This document shows, piece after piece, positions 27,985 to 36,816 of a stretch of DNA of 64,000 nucleotides. Location of the stretch: the NCBI GenBank assembly GCA_024278935.1, contig JAJRSF010000023.1, positions 31,825-95,824 on the forward strand, given 5' to 3'. Origin of the DNA: Candidatus Zixiibacteriota bacterium. Lineage in GTDB: Bacteria > Zixibacteria > MSB-5A5 > GN15 > FEB-12. Under the pieces are notes generated by a model, which saw nothing but the letters and a program-made list of their open reading frames with translations, made no database searches and was not told where the DNA came from. Numbering within the stretch: position 1 is the first letter of the stretch; the number at the start of each line of letters is the position of its first letter. The translations under genes and the position numbers were made by a program.

Positions 27985-29038
27985 CTTTCCCTAATTCAGC
28001 TAGAATTTCTTTTACTCGATCAACTTCCGTTTTGTGTGCGACCATTGTAATATTATCTGTCCGAACAATTACTAAATCCGAAACTCCCAAACAGGCAATA
28101 ATACCGTCTTCTTCATTATACACTGTATTTTCATAAGAGTCGATTAATAAAGACTCCCCGACGACCACATTATTATCTCTGGTCAGCTTTTTATAACGCG
28201 GAAGAGCGTTCCATCCGCCAATGTCATCCCAAATAATATCAGCTTTCAGAGTCAGCACATTTTCGGCATATTCTAAAACAGCAAAATCAATAGATATCGA
28301 AGCAACTTTTTTGAACAGTTCTTCACGGGCAGAAATCACATTGTCAGTTCCGATATGCGCAGAATATTTTTCTAACTCTTCGGCAAGTTCAGGTTGGAAT
28401 TTGGCAATAGCTTTCAAAATAGATTTTGCGGACCAAATAAACATACCACTGTTCCAAAGATACTGTTGTGAGTAATAATATTCATGAGCCACTGCTGCTT
28501 TAGGTTTTTCAGCAAAAGCAGCCACCTTGCAGGCGTGATACTTTCCATCATGTTCAAATTTATCACCAAGTTTAATATAGCCATAGCCGGTTTCAGGACG
28601 AGTCGGAATTATACCAAGCGTAATCAGACAGTCATTCTCTTTGGCAATATCGCAACTCTCTTGAATAATCTGTTGTAGTTTTTCTTCAGGACGAATAAGA
28701 TGATCGGCAGAAAGCACAACCATAACCGCATCGGGGTCATCATGACGTAAATGCACCGCAGCTAGTCCGATAGCAACGCAAGTGTTTCTTCCAATCGGTT
28801 CTGAGATGACTTGAGATTTATCTAAAACATCAACATTGTTCAAAATAAAAGTTTCCATCGAACGACTTGTAATGATTCGGAAATTTTCAGTCGGTATTAT
28901 CGGAAGCACCCTATCCATCGTTTCGACTAACATCATTTTATCCGATGTTAATTTCAGAAATTGTTTCGGACGTTCAGCTCTTGAGAGAGGCCAAAACCGC
29001 TCGCCTTTGCCACCTGCTAAAACTACACCATATATCAA
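27959..29038 (-). CDS. manC: Mannose-1-phosphate guanylyltransferase
   Basis: The 359-residue nucleotidyltransferase has an N-terminus VVLAGGKGERFWPLSRAERPKQFL, the signature of GDP-mannose pyrophosphorylases. FAEKPKAAVAHEYY, LWNSGMFIW and IWDDIGGWNAL follow. It makes GDP-mannose for surface polysaccharides from mannose-1-phosphate and GTP. It lacks the C-terminal isomerase domain of bifunctional enzymes. It heads the long minus-strand run; 270 bp of non-coding DNA lie upstream. Confidence 0.93.
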   Translation of the reverse strand: MIYGVVLAGGKGERFWPLSRAERPKQFLKLTSDKMMLVETMDRVLPIIPTENFRIITSRSMETFILNNVDVLDKSQVISEPIGRNTCVAIGLAAVHLRHDDPDAVMVVLSADHLIRPEEKLQQIIQESCDIAKENDCLITLGIIPTRPETGYGYIKLGDKFEHDGKYHACKVAAFAEKPKAAVAHEYYYSQQYLWNSGMFIWSAKSILKAIAKFQPELAEELEKYSAHIGTDNVISAREELFKKVASISIDFAVLEYAENVLTLKADIIWDDIGGWNALPRYKKLTRDNNVVVGESLLIDSYENTVYNEEDGIIACLGVSDLVIVRTDNITMVAHKTEVDRVKEILAELGKDDSTKKYL

Positions 29039-29312
29039 AATTAACTCCTTACCAAATTAGTATTAATCTATTGATAATAATAGAGTTAATGGCAGTAGTC
29101 AAGAAAAAGAAATCCCGCTTTTTATTCTGTCAATTTTGAACTTTTAAAATTCTCAGTTTTAGTCAATTTGGGAAGTTTTTTCGCAAACCATCCCAAGCCG
29201 TGGGGCACCAGTGCCAATTAATAATAGTTTTTAAAATGAATGATATTCTTATAAATCAAACAGTAATAAAATAATCCTAATTAGCTCAAATAATTAGTTT
29301 AATTATTTTCAT

Positions 29313-30295
29313 TCAATTTTTAAATATCACTGAATCAAGCAGGAAAACAGTATTAGCAATATACCCCTCTAAATCAAGATCTTGTGTTATATTTAAATTT
29401 CTACTACCATTGTGTTGAATAATTACATCAAAATAGCTAAAATCTATATCTATTAAGTACGGATCTTGAAATTTGGATATTTTAGTCTTTCCACCTTTAA
29501 TTATAACTTTGCTATAAATTTTACCAAAACGGTCTTTAACAAAAAAACCTACTTCGTTTCCATTGAGTGTATACTCTTTCAAGTATCCATTCAATGGCGC
29601 AATGTTTTTTTCTACTATAAGAGATTGGAAAATTTCATCTTGGTAAATAGGAATTATTCCACCTAATCCTTGTCCCACAAATACAAATGAATCAAGTTCA
29701 ATACTCTTTTTTTAACAGAAAAATCAAAGTTAATTGAATCCTCTGTATTCATATCGCTTAATTCGAATAAGCTTGTCATAACTACTGTATTTGAAATTAC
29801 TTGAGAAAAATCAATTCCTATATAGGATTCATTAATTATTTTTTTTGAAGTTGAATCAAGAACTTTTTTAATTCCAACTCCAACATATTGATATAATGAT
29901 GCCAAAGAATCAGGATGACATAATATTTCATCTCTTTTTGTTAATTTGATACCATTATTATATAATGAATTTTCAAACTTAATGTTTCTTTTTTTATATA
30001 AATAGTAACCATCTGCTTTAACAGCGACATCAAAATGTAATCCCTTTTCAAATTTGAATTCAAAATTACCGAATTCATCTGTCCTTATCTCTTCCCTATA
30101 AACGTTTAATTCATCTAACAAATAATGATGAGCATATTTCCAACACTGAATAAAAACTACAGCATTTTCAATGTTTTTGTTATCTAAATCCTTTACTGTA
30201 CCTGTTATTGTAATATCTTGAAACTCTTTCGAGCAAGACAGACAAAACAAAAAAACTAATATTAAGCAACTCATAATCATCATAATTTTATTCAT
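29313..30295 (-). pseudogene. Lipoprotein with carboxypeptidase-regulatory-like domain, frameshift in A7 tract
   Basis: The N-terminal part has a lipoprotein signal (LVFLFCLSCSKE). An Ig-like regulatory domain follows (ITITGTVKDLDNKNIENAVV, RTDEFGNFEFKFEKGLHFDVAVKADGY). At seven A (29713-29707, minus strand) the frame breaks. One more A would give FDFSVKKKSIELDSFVFVGQ and run on through GLGGIIPIYQDEIFQSLIVEK to TGA at 29315-29313. As written, the first part ends at TAG 29665-29663 after 210 residues. Function unknown; probably a surface lipoprotein. Confidence 0.7.
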
Positions 30296-30389
30296 TTTCT
30301 CTTTCCTCTTCCATTTTCCGTAATTGTATCTCTGCTTTTATTTGAAAAAGTACAAGTTTTCGAGAATCTTCATCTAGACTACCATGGAC

Positions 30390-30455
30390 GGGTAGCCCAC
30401 CCCTTGGGGTGGGTTTCTATTCCACATAAGTCAGGACCACAGGGCTCCTGACCTA
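30390..30455. repeat. Paired GC-rich hairpins, REP-like intergenic element
   Basis: The hairpin CCCACCCC-TT-GGGGTGGG (30396-30413) is followed by GTCAGGA...TCCTGAC (30430-30452). Both are much more GC-rich than the surroundings and have no poly-T tail, unlike the terminators here. They look like a dispersed palindromic element. Another short palindrome of the same flavour (GGCAC-TG-GTGCC on the minus strand) is present near 29204-29217. Confidence 0.6.
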
Positions 30456-30462
30456 CTAATTA

Positions 30463-31392
30463 TTATGACTTTATTTTCAGTTTATACGATGGAACCCGGC
30501 TGAACTCTTTGAGCATATTGACCCGTTTTTCGATATCTTCTTTTTTGAGCGAAGCAGTCTTACGGCAACTGAAATTTTCAACACAATAGGAAGCCATCAC
30601 CGTCCCGGTTACCAATGCTCGTCTGAAATTATCTTCGGACAAATCTTTGACATTTGACAAATACCCCATCGTACCGCCAGCAAATGAGTCGCCTGCCCCG
30701 GTTGGGGCTTTTACTTTCTCAAGTGGAATCGCTGGAAGTGAGAAAAAGCTCTTTTTCCCAAAGAGCTGGACGCCATGGGCACCTTTTTTAATGATAACAT
30801 ATTTTGCCCCAAGTTTGAGAAGTTCTTTGGCTGCCTTTGGAAGCGACGATGTGTTACAAAACTGCATTGCTTCACCGTCGTTAATACAAATTACATCAAC
30901 TTTTCGGAATACTTTTTCAAGTAGTTTTGGTTCGATTGTAATCCAGAGATTCATTGAATCACACAAAATCAGTTTTGGCTTTTTGACCTGATCTAAAACT
31001 TGCAGTTGTAAAGCAGGATGAATATTACCCAAAAGCAGATATGGAGCATTTTTATAAGATTCTGGAAGTGCCGGGTTAAACGACTCAAAGACATTTAGTT
31101 GCGTGTCTCGAGTGACAGCCTGATTCATATCCCCTTCGTAGTAGCCTGACCAGAAAAATGTTTTCCCTGATTTGTCAATTTGGAGACCTTCTAAATCGAC
31201 GCCACGTTTTTTGAGCATATTAATATGTTTTTTCTCAAAATCTTTTCCAACCACGCCAACAATTCCGGGTGTTGTAAAATATGATGATGCCACCGATGCG
31301 TAGGTTGCAGATCCACCCAAAGCTCGGTCGACATGCCCAAGCGGTGTGTCAATTGTATCTACCGCAACAGAACCGACTATAAGTAATTTCAT
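30463..31392 (-). CDS. PfkB-family carbohydrate/nucleoside kinase
   Basis: The start is taken at the second Met (MKLLIVGSVAVDTID). PfkB signatures: an N-terminal glycine pair in DRALGGSATYASVAS, and a C-terminal KAPTGAGDSFAGGTMGYL with the catalytic aspartate and anion hole. Residues 100-150 carry LLGNIHPALQLQVLDQ. The 309-residue length fits the family. Substrate is unknown; adenosine-kinase-like or sugar kinases share these motifs. Monocistronic by layout. Confidence 0.9.
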   Translation of the reverse strand: MKLLIVGSVAVDTIDTPLGHVDRALGGSATYASVASSYFTTPGIVGVVGKDFEKKHINMLKKRGVDLEGLQIDKSGKTFFWSGYYEGDMNQAVTRDTQLNVFESFNPALPESYKNAPYLLLGNIHPALQLQVLDQVKKPKLILCDSMNLWITIEPKLLEKVFRKVDVICINDGEAMQFCNTSSLPKAAKELLKLGAKYVIIKKGAHGVQLFGKKSFFSLPAIPLEKVKAPTGAGDSFAGGTMGYLSNVKDLSEDNFRRALVTGTVMASYCVENFSCRKTASLKKEDIEKRVNMLKEFSRVPSYKLKIKS

Positions 31393-31483
31393 TATTTTCT
31401 CCAAAAAGTTATCAAATTTTGTTTTTGATAAAGTATGAAACTACCGATTGAGATTCAAGTTTAATTATGAGAGATTACTATAT

Positions 31484-31516
31484 AAAAAAAAGAGGTTCCA
31501 CAATCGGAACCTCTTT
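31484..31516 (-). terminator. Rho-independent terminator after iorB
   Basis: Minus-strand hairpin AAAGAGGTTCC / GGAACCTCTTT with a 6-nt loop (31516-31489) runs into a stretch of T (A on the plus strand, 31484-31490). It lies 18 nt past the iorB stop. Confidence 0.88.
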
Positions 31517-31533
31517 AGTATGAAGATAATTTC

Positions 31534-32136
31534 TTACGCTTCAATGGCTGAAAGTTTGACTTCTCTTCCACGGTTGAAAGCTTGGATATTTATATCAACA
31601 AACCGTTCTTTGACTCTGTTTCTAATAACATCAAGCCAAAGTTCAGTTGGAAACGGCATATAGTTTGAAAGAATCCCGAGCAGAATTGTATTTACCAAAC
31701 GAGGATTACCAAGTTCTGCGGCAATTTTATCAGCATCGGCAGCGATAACCCGATTAGCTTTTTCTCTCATTTTTTCAACCGGGTTTTCAGGATAATGTAG
31801 ATCTTTTTGCGATGTAACAATCGCAGGGATCAGCTCTGTCTGTGATACAATCGCGACACCTTCTTTTTTCATCCAGTCTAAAGCCCGTAACCCTTCCGCT
31901 TTTTCAAACGAAATCAGAATATCAGCCTGCCCATAACGAATGGTCGGCGAATACACTTTTTCAGCCATTTTGATATGCGACGAAACAATCCCGCCCCGTT
32001 GAGACATACCATGAACTTCAGATTTTTTAACATCAAATCCGACCCGCATCGCAGTTTCAGAAATGATTTCGGATGCAAGCAAAACACCTTGTCCGCCAAC
32101 ACCAACTATTAAAATTGCATAATTATTTTCAGACAT
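31534..32136 (-). CDS. iorB: Indolepyruvate:ferredoxin oxidoreductase, beta subunit
   Basis: The 200-residue gamma-type pyruvate/ketoisovalerate oxidoreductase domain begins NNYAILIVGVGGQGVLLASEII. It contains VKKSEVHGMSQRGGIVSSHIK, characteristic of IorB. It pairs with IorA to oxidise aryl pyruvates from aromatic amino acids to acyl-CoA, reducing ferredoxin. It lies 7 nt downstream of iorA and is followed by a terminator. Confidence 0.94.
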   Translation of the reverse strand: MSENNYAILIVGVGGQGVLLASEIISETAMRVGFDVKKSEVHGMSQRGGIVSSHIKMAEKVYSPTIRYGQADILISFEKAEGLRALDWMKKEGVAIVSQTELIPAIVTSQKDLHYPENPVEKMREKANRVIAADADKIAAELGNPRLVNTILLGILSNYMPFPTELWLDVIRNRVKERFVDINIQAFNRGREVKLSAIEA

Positions 32137-32143
32137 CTATAAC

Positions 32144-33925
32144 CTACGCTTCCACAAATTGACTTTTTAACATTATTGCCTCCGGCGGACAAACTTGCGC
32201 ACACAATGTACAACCGGTACAGATGGTGGCATCGATAATTGCTTTTGGACGGTCATGTTTATTGGTTTCATCAGAGGCAGAAATCGCCGGACATGAAATT
32301 TTAAAACAGGCTGAACAAGCAGTACATAATTCTAAATCAACCGTAAATGGCTCATCCATAATACGAGCCGGCATCAGAACACAAGGACGAGTCGTTAGAA
32401 TTACTGATGGTTCCTTCGTAGCGACTTCCTCTTTAATAACAGACAGAACTTGGTCATAATCATAGGCGTCGACATTGATAACTCGTTTGACACCTAATGC
32501 ACGGACAAGGTTTGCGATATCAACTTTGACAGTATCTTTACCCATCAGAGTTTTCCCGGTCGACGGGTGCTGTTGTCCGCCTGTCATAGCGGTAATTGAG
32601 TTATCCAAAATCATAACAGTGACATTACTATTATTATAGACAGCATCTAAAATTCCTGTGATACCAGAATGGAAAAATGTTGAATCACCAATCACAGCAA
32701 CTGTACCTTTATCAGATGCTTGTACTTTTTCCATACCGATGGCATTACCAATCGAGGCGCCCATACATACACAGGTATCCATCGCATTCAAAGGTTCCAT
32801 AACGCCTAAAGTGTAGCAACCAATGTCGCCTGCAACAGCAATGCCAGCTTTTTTGAGTGCCATGAAAGCACCACGATGTGGACAGCCCGGACAAAGTACC
32901 GGAGGACGTGGGAACATATCTTTTTCGACACCAATCTCAGCAATTTTGACAGCGTCGATTATACCCGCTTTGTGGAACCCTTCGGCAACACGATACGGAG
33001 AGAGTTCGCCTTGTTTACCAAAATATTTTTTACCTTCAACTTTGATTCCGGCAACTTTGATTTGGTCTTCAATAAATGGTTCGAGTTCTTCAACGACTAA
33101 AACAACATCATGGTTCTTGACGAACTCTTCAATTTTTTTAATTGGTAAAGGAAATGTAAAACCTAGTTTCATGTAATCAAAATTAGGTTCAACTTCTTTG
33201 GCATACTGATAAGAAACACCACTTGTAATAATACCGATTTTGGAACCGTTATCTTCTACAAAATTCAAAAGTGTTTCTTCGGAGAAATTTTGTAGTTTCT
33301 GAATCCGCTCTTCCACTACGATATGGCGTGCTCTGGCGTGAGATGGAATCATGACATATTTTGAAGAATCTTTTACATATTTTTTATTAGTGCCTTCAGT
33401 AGGTTCTTGCAATTCTACAATCCCTTTAGAATGAGAAATACGAGTTGTCATCCGAAACAAAACCGGAGTATCAAAAATTTCAGAAATCTCGTAGCCCATG
33501 ACAACCATATCTTTTGATTCCTGCGAATCAGCTGGTTCCAGCATTGGGATATTTGCAAACTTGGCAAAAAAGCGATTGTCCTGCTCGTTTTGCGATGAAT
33601 GCATTTCAGGGTCATCGGCAGAAACAATCAAGAAGCCACCATTGACACCGGTATAAGCATGTGTCATATATGGGTCAGCCGCAACATTGAGTCCTACATG
33701 TTTCATAGTTACTAAAGCACGCCCTCCGCCGACCGATGCTCCCACACCAACTTCGTAGGCTACTTTTTCATTTGGAGACCACTGGGCATACAACGACGGA
33801 AACTTGTCACCAATAGTTTCCATAATTTCTGTCGATGGTGTACCCGGATATGCCGAAGCTAATTTTACGTCGGCTTCAAAAGCCCCTCGTGCAACCGCTT
33901 CATTTCCAGACAATAATTCTTTCAT
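32144..33925 (-). CDS. iorA: Indolepyruvate:ferredoxin oxidoreductase, alpha subunit
   Basis: The 593-residue subunit has an N-terminal pyrimidine-binding domain (LLSGNEAVARGAFEADVKLASAYPGTPSTEI), a thiamine-diphosphate domain (CPGCPHRGAF, GDIGCYTLG, IGDSTFFHSGITG with the metal-binding NS(I)T region) and two C-terminal [4Fe-4S] motifs, CTACSACFKISCP and CTGCTLCAQVCP. It indicates an anaerobic or ferredoxin-linked amino-acid metabolism. Intact. Confidence 0.96.
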   Translation of the reverse strand: MKELLSGNEAVARGAFEADVKLASAYPGTPSTEIMETIGDKFPSLYAQWSPNEKVAYEVGVGASVGGGRALVTMKHVGLNVAADPYMTHAYTGVNGGFLIVSADDPEMHSSQNEQDNRFFAKFANIPMLEPADSQESKDMVVMGYEISEIFDTPVLFRMTTRISHSKGIVELQEPTEGTNKKYVKDSSKYVMIPSHARARHIVVEERIQKLQNFSEETLLNFVEDNGSKIGIITSGVSYQYAKEVEPNFDYMKLGFTFPLPIKKIEEFVKNHDVVLVVEELEPFIEDQIKVAGIKVEGKKYFGKQGELSPYRVAEGFHKAGIIDAVKIAEIGVEKDMFPRPPVLCPGCPHRGAFMALKKAGIAVAGDIGCYTLGVMEPLNAMDTCVCMGASIGNAIGMEKVQASDKGTVAVIGDSTFFHSGITGILDAVYNNSNVTVMILDNSITAMTGGQQHPSTGKTLMGKDTVKVDIANLVRALGVKRVINVDAYDYDQVLSVIKEEVATKEPSVILTTRPCVLMPARIMDEPFTVDLELCTACSACFKISCPAISASDETNKHDRPKAIIDATICTGCTLCAQVCPPEAIMLKSQFVEA

Positions 33926-34099
33926 AATTACTCACATATTTTATATTTATTATTAACATTTTTCAGCTCTTCTATCTGAGAGCAATATCACAGACAATCG
34001 CCTGTGAATCTTTTCACAAGAAATAGTATAACAGATATATTCTGGACTAGCAAGTGCTTTTTAGAGGATATAATCAGTTTTGTTTTCCTAATAATATTA

Positions 34100-34127
34100 T
34101 TGACATTTTGCCCCACTTTAATATATT
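34100..34127 (+). promoter_or_regulatory. Sigma70-type promoter before two-CW gene
   Basis: TTGACA at 34100-34105 and TATATT at 34122-34127 are separated by 16 bp and would start transcription near 34134, about 58 nt ahead of the GTG at 34192. No other consensus promoter is visible in the 34000-34190 stretch. Confidence 0.55.
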
Positions 34128-34191
34128 TCATCAGGGGTCATCTATATATAGATAGAATAAATAACCAAAGGGAACGAGAGAAAGAGGAGTT

Positions 34192-34464
34192 GTGAGAAAA
34201 ACCAATTGTTGGGAACATACACTTTGTGGCAGGCAACTTGGGGGACATAAAGAAAAAGATTTTGGTGCGTGCCAGATTTCTTTGGAGACAAAATATAATA
34301 AAATAAACGGTGGGGTCAATGGTGGGCGGTATTGTTGGAATATTAACGACAATTTATGTAAGTCTAAAGATACTATCAGCATAAGCCAACAAGAAGAAAA
34401 GTGTAATGATTGTAGTTTTAAGAAGTTAGTTATACAAGAAGCAGGAGATAGTTTTATAGAATAA
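34192..34464 (+). CDS. Small two-CW-domain cysteine-rich protein
   Basis: The 90-residue protein has paired Cys-Trp motifs: NCWEHTLCGRQLGG, then GACQI, INGGVNGGRYCWNI, NLCKSK, and KCNDCSFKKLV. This matches my memory of the two-CW domain found alone or on signalling proteins, presumably metal binding. Start GTG 34192 is the only one after the in-frame stop at 34162; an AGGAG sits unusually close (3 nt). It runs against the neighbouring minus-strand genes and ends just short of rluB's stop. Confidence 0.72.
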   Translation: MRKTNCWEHTLCGRQLGGHKEKDFGACQISLETKYNKINGGVNGGRYCWNINDNLCKSKDTISISQQEEKCNDCSFKKLVIQEAGDSFIE

Positions 34465-34468
34465 TTAT

Positions 34469-35203
34469 TTATTTGCCCGAAACTTTTTTTGTCAATTCTT
34501 CGATTTCAGTCGATTTTAAATACCGCCATTTTCCCGGTTTTAATCCACGAGTTGTGATTCCACCAAACTCGCTTCGAGACAAATTCAGCACTTTGTGTCC
34601 AACCGATTTACAAAGCTGCTTCACTTCCCTCTTCCGACCTTCTTTTAAAGTCATTCTTAATCGAGATGTATTTTTTGTATGACTCAGAATCTCGACCTTC
34701 CCTTTGCCGATTGCTCCATCTTCAAGTTTGATCCCTTTAGCTATCGCCTGCGATCCTGCGATAGTAAATTCGCCCATAACTTTGACATCGTAAATTTTTT
34801 CAATTTGATATTTAGGATGAGTCAGTTTATACGCCAAGTCGCCATCGTTTGTCAAAAGCAAAACACCATCGGTATCATAGTCTAGTCGACCGACCGGATA
34901 GACTCGCACCGGTAAATCTTTTAGAAAGTCTAAAACAGTTTTCCGTTTAAACGGATCATGCAGTGTAGTCATGACCTGCTTCGGTTTATTAAAGAGAACA
35001 TATACTTTTGTTTCAACAAGCTCAACAACGGTACCATCAACTTTGACAATATCAACAGAAGTGTCGACAGTAGTCCCTAGTTTTTCTACTGTGATATCAT
35101 TGATAGTAACTCGATTTTCTGTGATAAGCGTATCGGCACCTCGACGAGAAGTAACCCCGCATAACGAGAGATATTTATTGATACGAACCGAAGTTGTTTT
35201 CAT
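34469..35203 (-). CDS. rluB: 23S rRNA pseudouridine synthase (RluB/RsuA family)
   Basis: The 244-residue protein has an N-terminal S4 RNA-binding domain (RINKYLSLCGVTSRRGADTLITENRVTIND) and a catalytic domain with YPVGRLDYDTDGVLLLTNDGDLA holding the active-site aspartate. It modifies uridine in large-subunit rRNA. Placed next to scpB-scpA as in many bacteria; 38 nt from scpB. Confidence 0.92.
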   Translation of the reverse strand: MKTTSVRINKYLSLCGVTSRRGADTLITENRVTINDITVEKLGTTVDTSVDIVKVDGTVVELVETKVYVLFNKPKQVMTTLHDPFKRKTVLDFLKDLPVRVYPVGRLDYDTDGVLLLTNDGDLAYKLTHPKYQIEKIYDVKVMGEFTIAGSQAIAKGIKLEDGAIGKGKVEILSHTKNTSRLRMTLKEGRKREVKQLCKSVGHKVLNLSRSEFGGITTRGLKPGKWRYLKSTEIEELTKKVSGK

Positions 35204-35241
35204 AAGTTCTTACAATGTTTTGGGAAAAATCCTGTTAAGAT

Positions 35242-35997
35242 TTATGTTTGATCAATATCAACTGTCAGAGAATCATCTTCTTGTTCAGCTACGACTTCTT
35301 CTGTTTCAATTTCATCAGTTAAAACAGTTTCCTCCGAAGTTTCTTTTTCAGTTGTATTCGCATCTTCTTCTAACGCAAGAGTACCATCATCGACATTTAA
35401 TTTCAAAGAGTTAGAGTCTTCATCATCGCCTGAAAGCATAAGCTCGGTTTGATTACGTGCATCTGCCGATGCAACCAATTCTTCGATTTCAGACATTTTA
35501 GGTAAGTCTGCAATTTTGTTGAGACCAAAAAATTTCAAAAATTCATCGGTGGTTCCATACTGTAATGGTTTCCCGACAGTCTCGGCTCTGCCTTTTATTG
35601 TCAGCATTTTCTTTTCTAAAAGATTATGAATGACACCATCGGATGCAACTCCGCGGATAAGTTCGACTTCTGTTTTTGTCACCGGTTGTTTGTAGGCGAC
35701 AATCGCTAAAGTTTCAAGCGCAGCTCTTGTAAGACGAAGTTTTCTGGTACGTGAGAACATCTCTTGGACAAATCCGGTATATTCCGGCATAATAAAAAAT
35801 TGATAACCGCCTGCCAGTTCCCGAATACGGAATGAACAGTCAGCTTCGACATATCTATTATTTATTTCAGCAACAGCTTTAGCAACTTTGGAGCTATTAA
35901 AGTCATCAAGTAAGTCGGCGATTTTTTTCGCTTGTAAAGGTTCCGGCGATGCCAGAATCAATGACTCTACAACTGATATTTTAAATTTTTCATTCAT
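35242..35997 (-). CDS. scpB: Segregation and condensation protein B
   Basis: The winged-helix partner of ScpA in the SMC complex for chromosome segregation. Residues 1-160 contain VESLILASPEPLQAKKIADLL, LRLTRAALETLAIVAYKQPVTKTEVELIRGV and GRAETVGKPLQYGTTDEFLKFFGL, all typical. The last 60 residues are acidic and Thr/Glu-rich, probably disordered and longer than usual. It starts 3 nt after scpA. Confidence 0.95.
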   Translation of the reverse strand: MNEKFKISVVESLILASPEPLQAKKIADLLDDFNSSKVAKAVAEINNRYVEADCSFRIRELAGGYQFFIMPEYTGFVQEMFSRTRKLRLTRAALETLAIVAYKQPVTKTEVELIRGVASDGVIHNLLEKKMLTIKGRAETVGKPLQYGTTDEFLKFFGLNKIADLPKMSEIEELVASADARNQTELMLSGDDEDSNSLKLNVDDGTLALEEDANTTEKETSEETVLTDEIETEEVVAEQEDDSLTVDIDQT

Positions 35998-36000
35998 AAT

Positions 36001-36816
36001 CTATTCTTCCACTTTTGTTTCTTTAATAGCAGTCACATCAATTATATCAATATCCAAATTGTCGGCATCATACTGTTCACCTCGGTAGACCCGTAATTCA
36101 GAAAACGGTACCGATTGAAATATCGCAATTCGTTTTGAACGGGTAAGTTCAAGCAAGGCTATAAATGTCACTACGGCAACGATTTTTTTCGGCATATCTT
36201 TAAACAATTCCTGGAACGTCGCAAACTCTTTGACTTTTAATGCCGTCATAACATACATGATTCGTTCTTCGATAGAGATCTCTTCATTTTCTACATCATG
36301 GAAAGTCTCTTCTTTTTTGGCAGTCATAACTTCTTTGAAAGCACCTACTAAATCAAAAAGAGTCGTCACTTGCTGTAGCTCAACTTTGCCGTCGATTTTT
36401 GTCACAGGAGATGTCGGCACATATTTTTGTTCTTCAAAGAGGGCTTTATCTTTTAAAATATCGCCAGCTTCTTTGTACTTTTTATATTCAATCAAAGCCA
36501 TGATAAGCTCTTCACGCGGATCGTGCTCATCTTCGCTCTCGGTATCACGCGATAAGAGAAGTCTGGTTTTGATGCGAATCAAAGTTGCCGCCATCAAAAT
36601 AAACTCGCCGGCAATTTCTAAATCCAAATTAGTCATCATATCGACATATTTGAGATACTGCTTGGTGATTTTGGCGATAGGAATATCATATATGTCTACT
36701 TCTTCTTTTTTAATCAGATAAAGAAGCAGATCTAAAGGACCATGGAAAACTGCCAAGTCAACCTGGTAGTCGCCATTGTTAGTTTCGAAATATTTATCTA
36801 GAGAATCGAGTTCCAT
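36001..36816 (-). CDS. scpA: Segregation and condensation protein A
   Basis: Kleisin subunit of the SMC complex, 271 residues. The N-terminal FHGPLDLLLYLIKKEEVDIYDIPIAKITKQYL is diagnostic. The C-terminal winged helix (TFIALLELTRSKRIAIFQSVPFSEL) binds the SMC head. Its start overlaps the trpS stop by one base. Order trpS-scpA-scpB-rluB suggests one operon. Confidence 0.96.
   Translation of the reverse strand: MELDSLDKYFETNNGDYQVDLAVFHGPLDLLLYLIKKEEVDIYDIPIAKITKQYLKYVDMMTNLDLEIAGEFILMAATLIRIKTRLLLSRDTESEDEHDPREELIMALIEYKKYKEAGDILKDKALFEEQKYVPTSPVTKIDGKVELQQVTTLFDLVGAFKEVMTAKKEETFHDVENEEISIEERIMYVMTALKVKEFATFQELFKDMPKKIVAVVTFIALLELTRSKRIAIFQSVPFSELRVYRGEQYDADNLDIDIIDVTAIKETKVEE

Noticed and set aside
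34004..34195. Small membrane ORF upstream of the two-CW gene as an independent gene
   Set aside because: Weak start, no ribosome-binding site, and a good promoter lies inside it; kept only as a finding.
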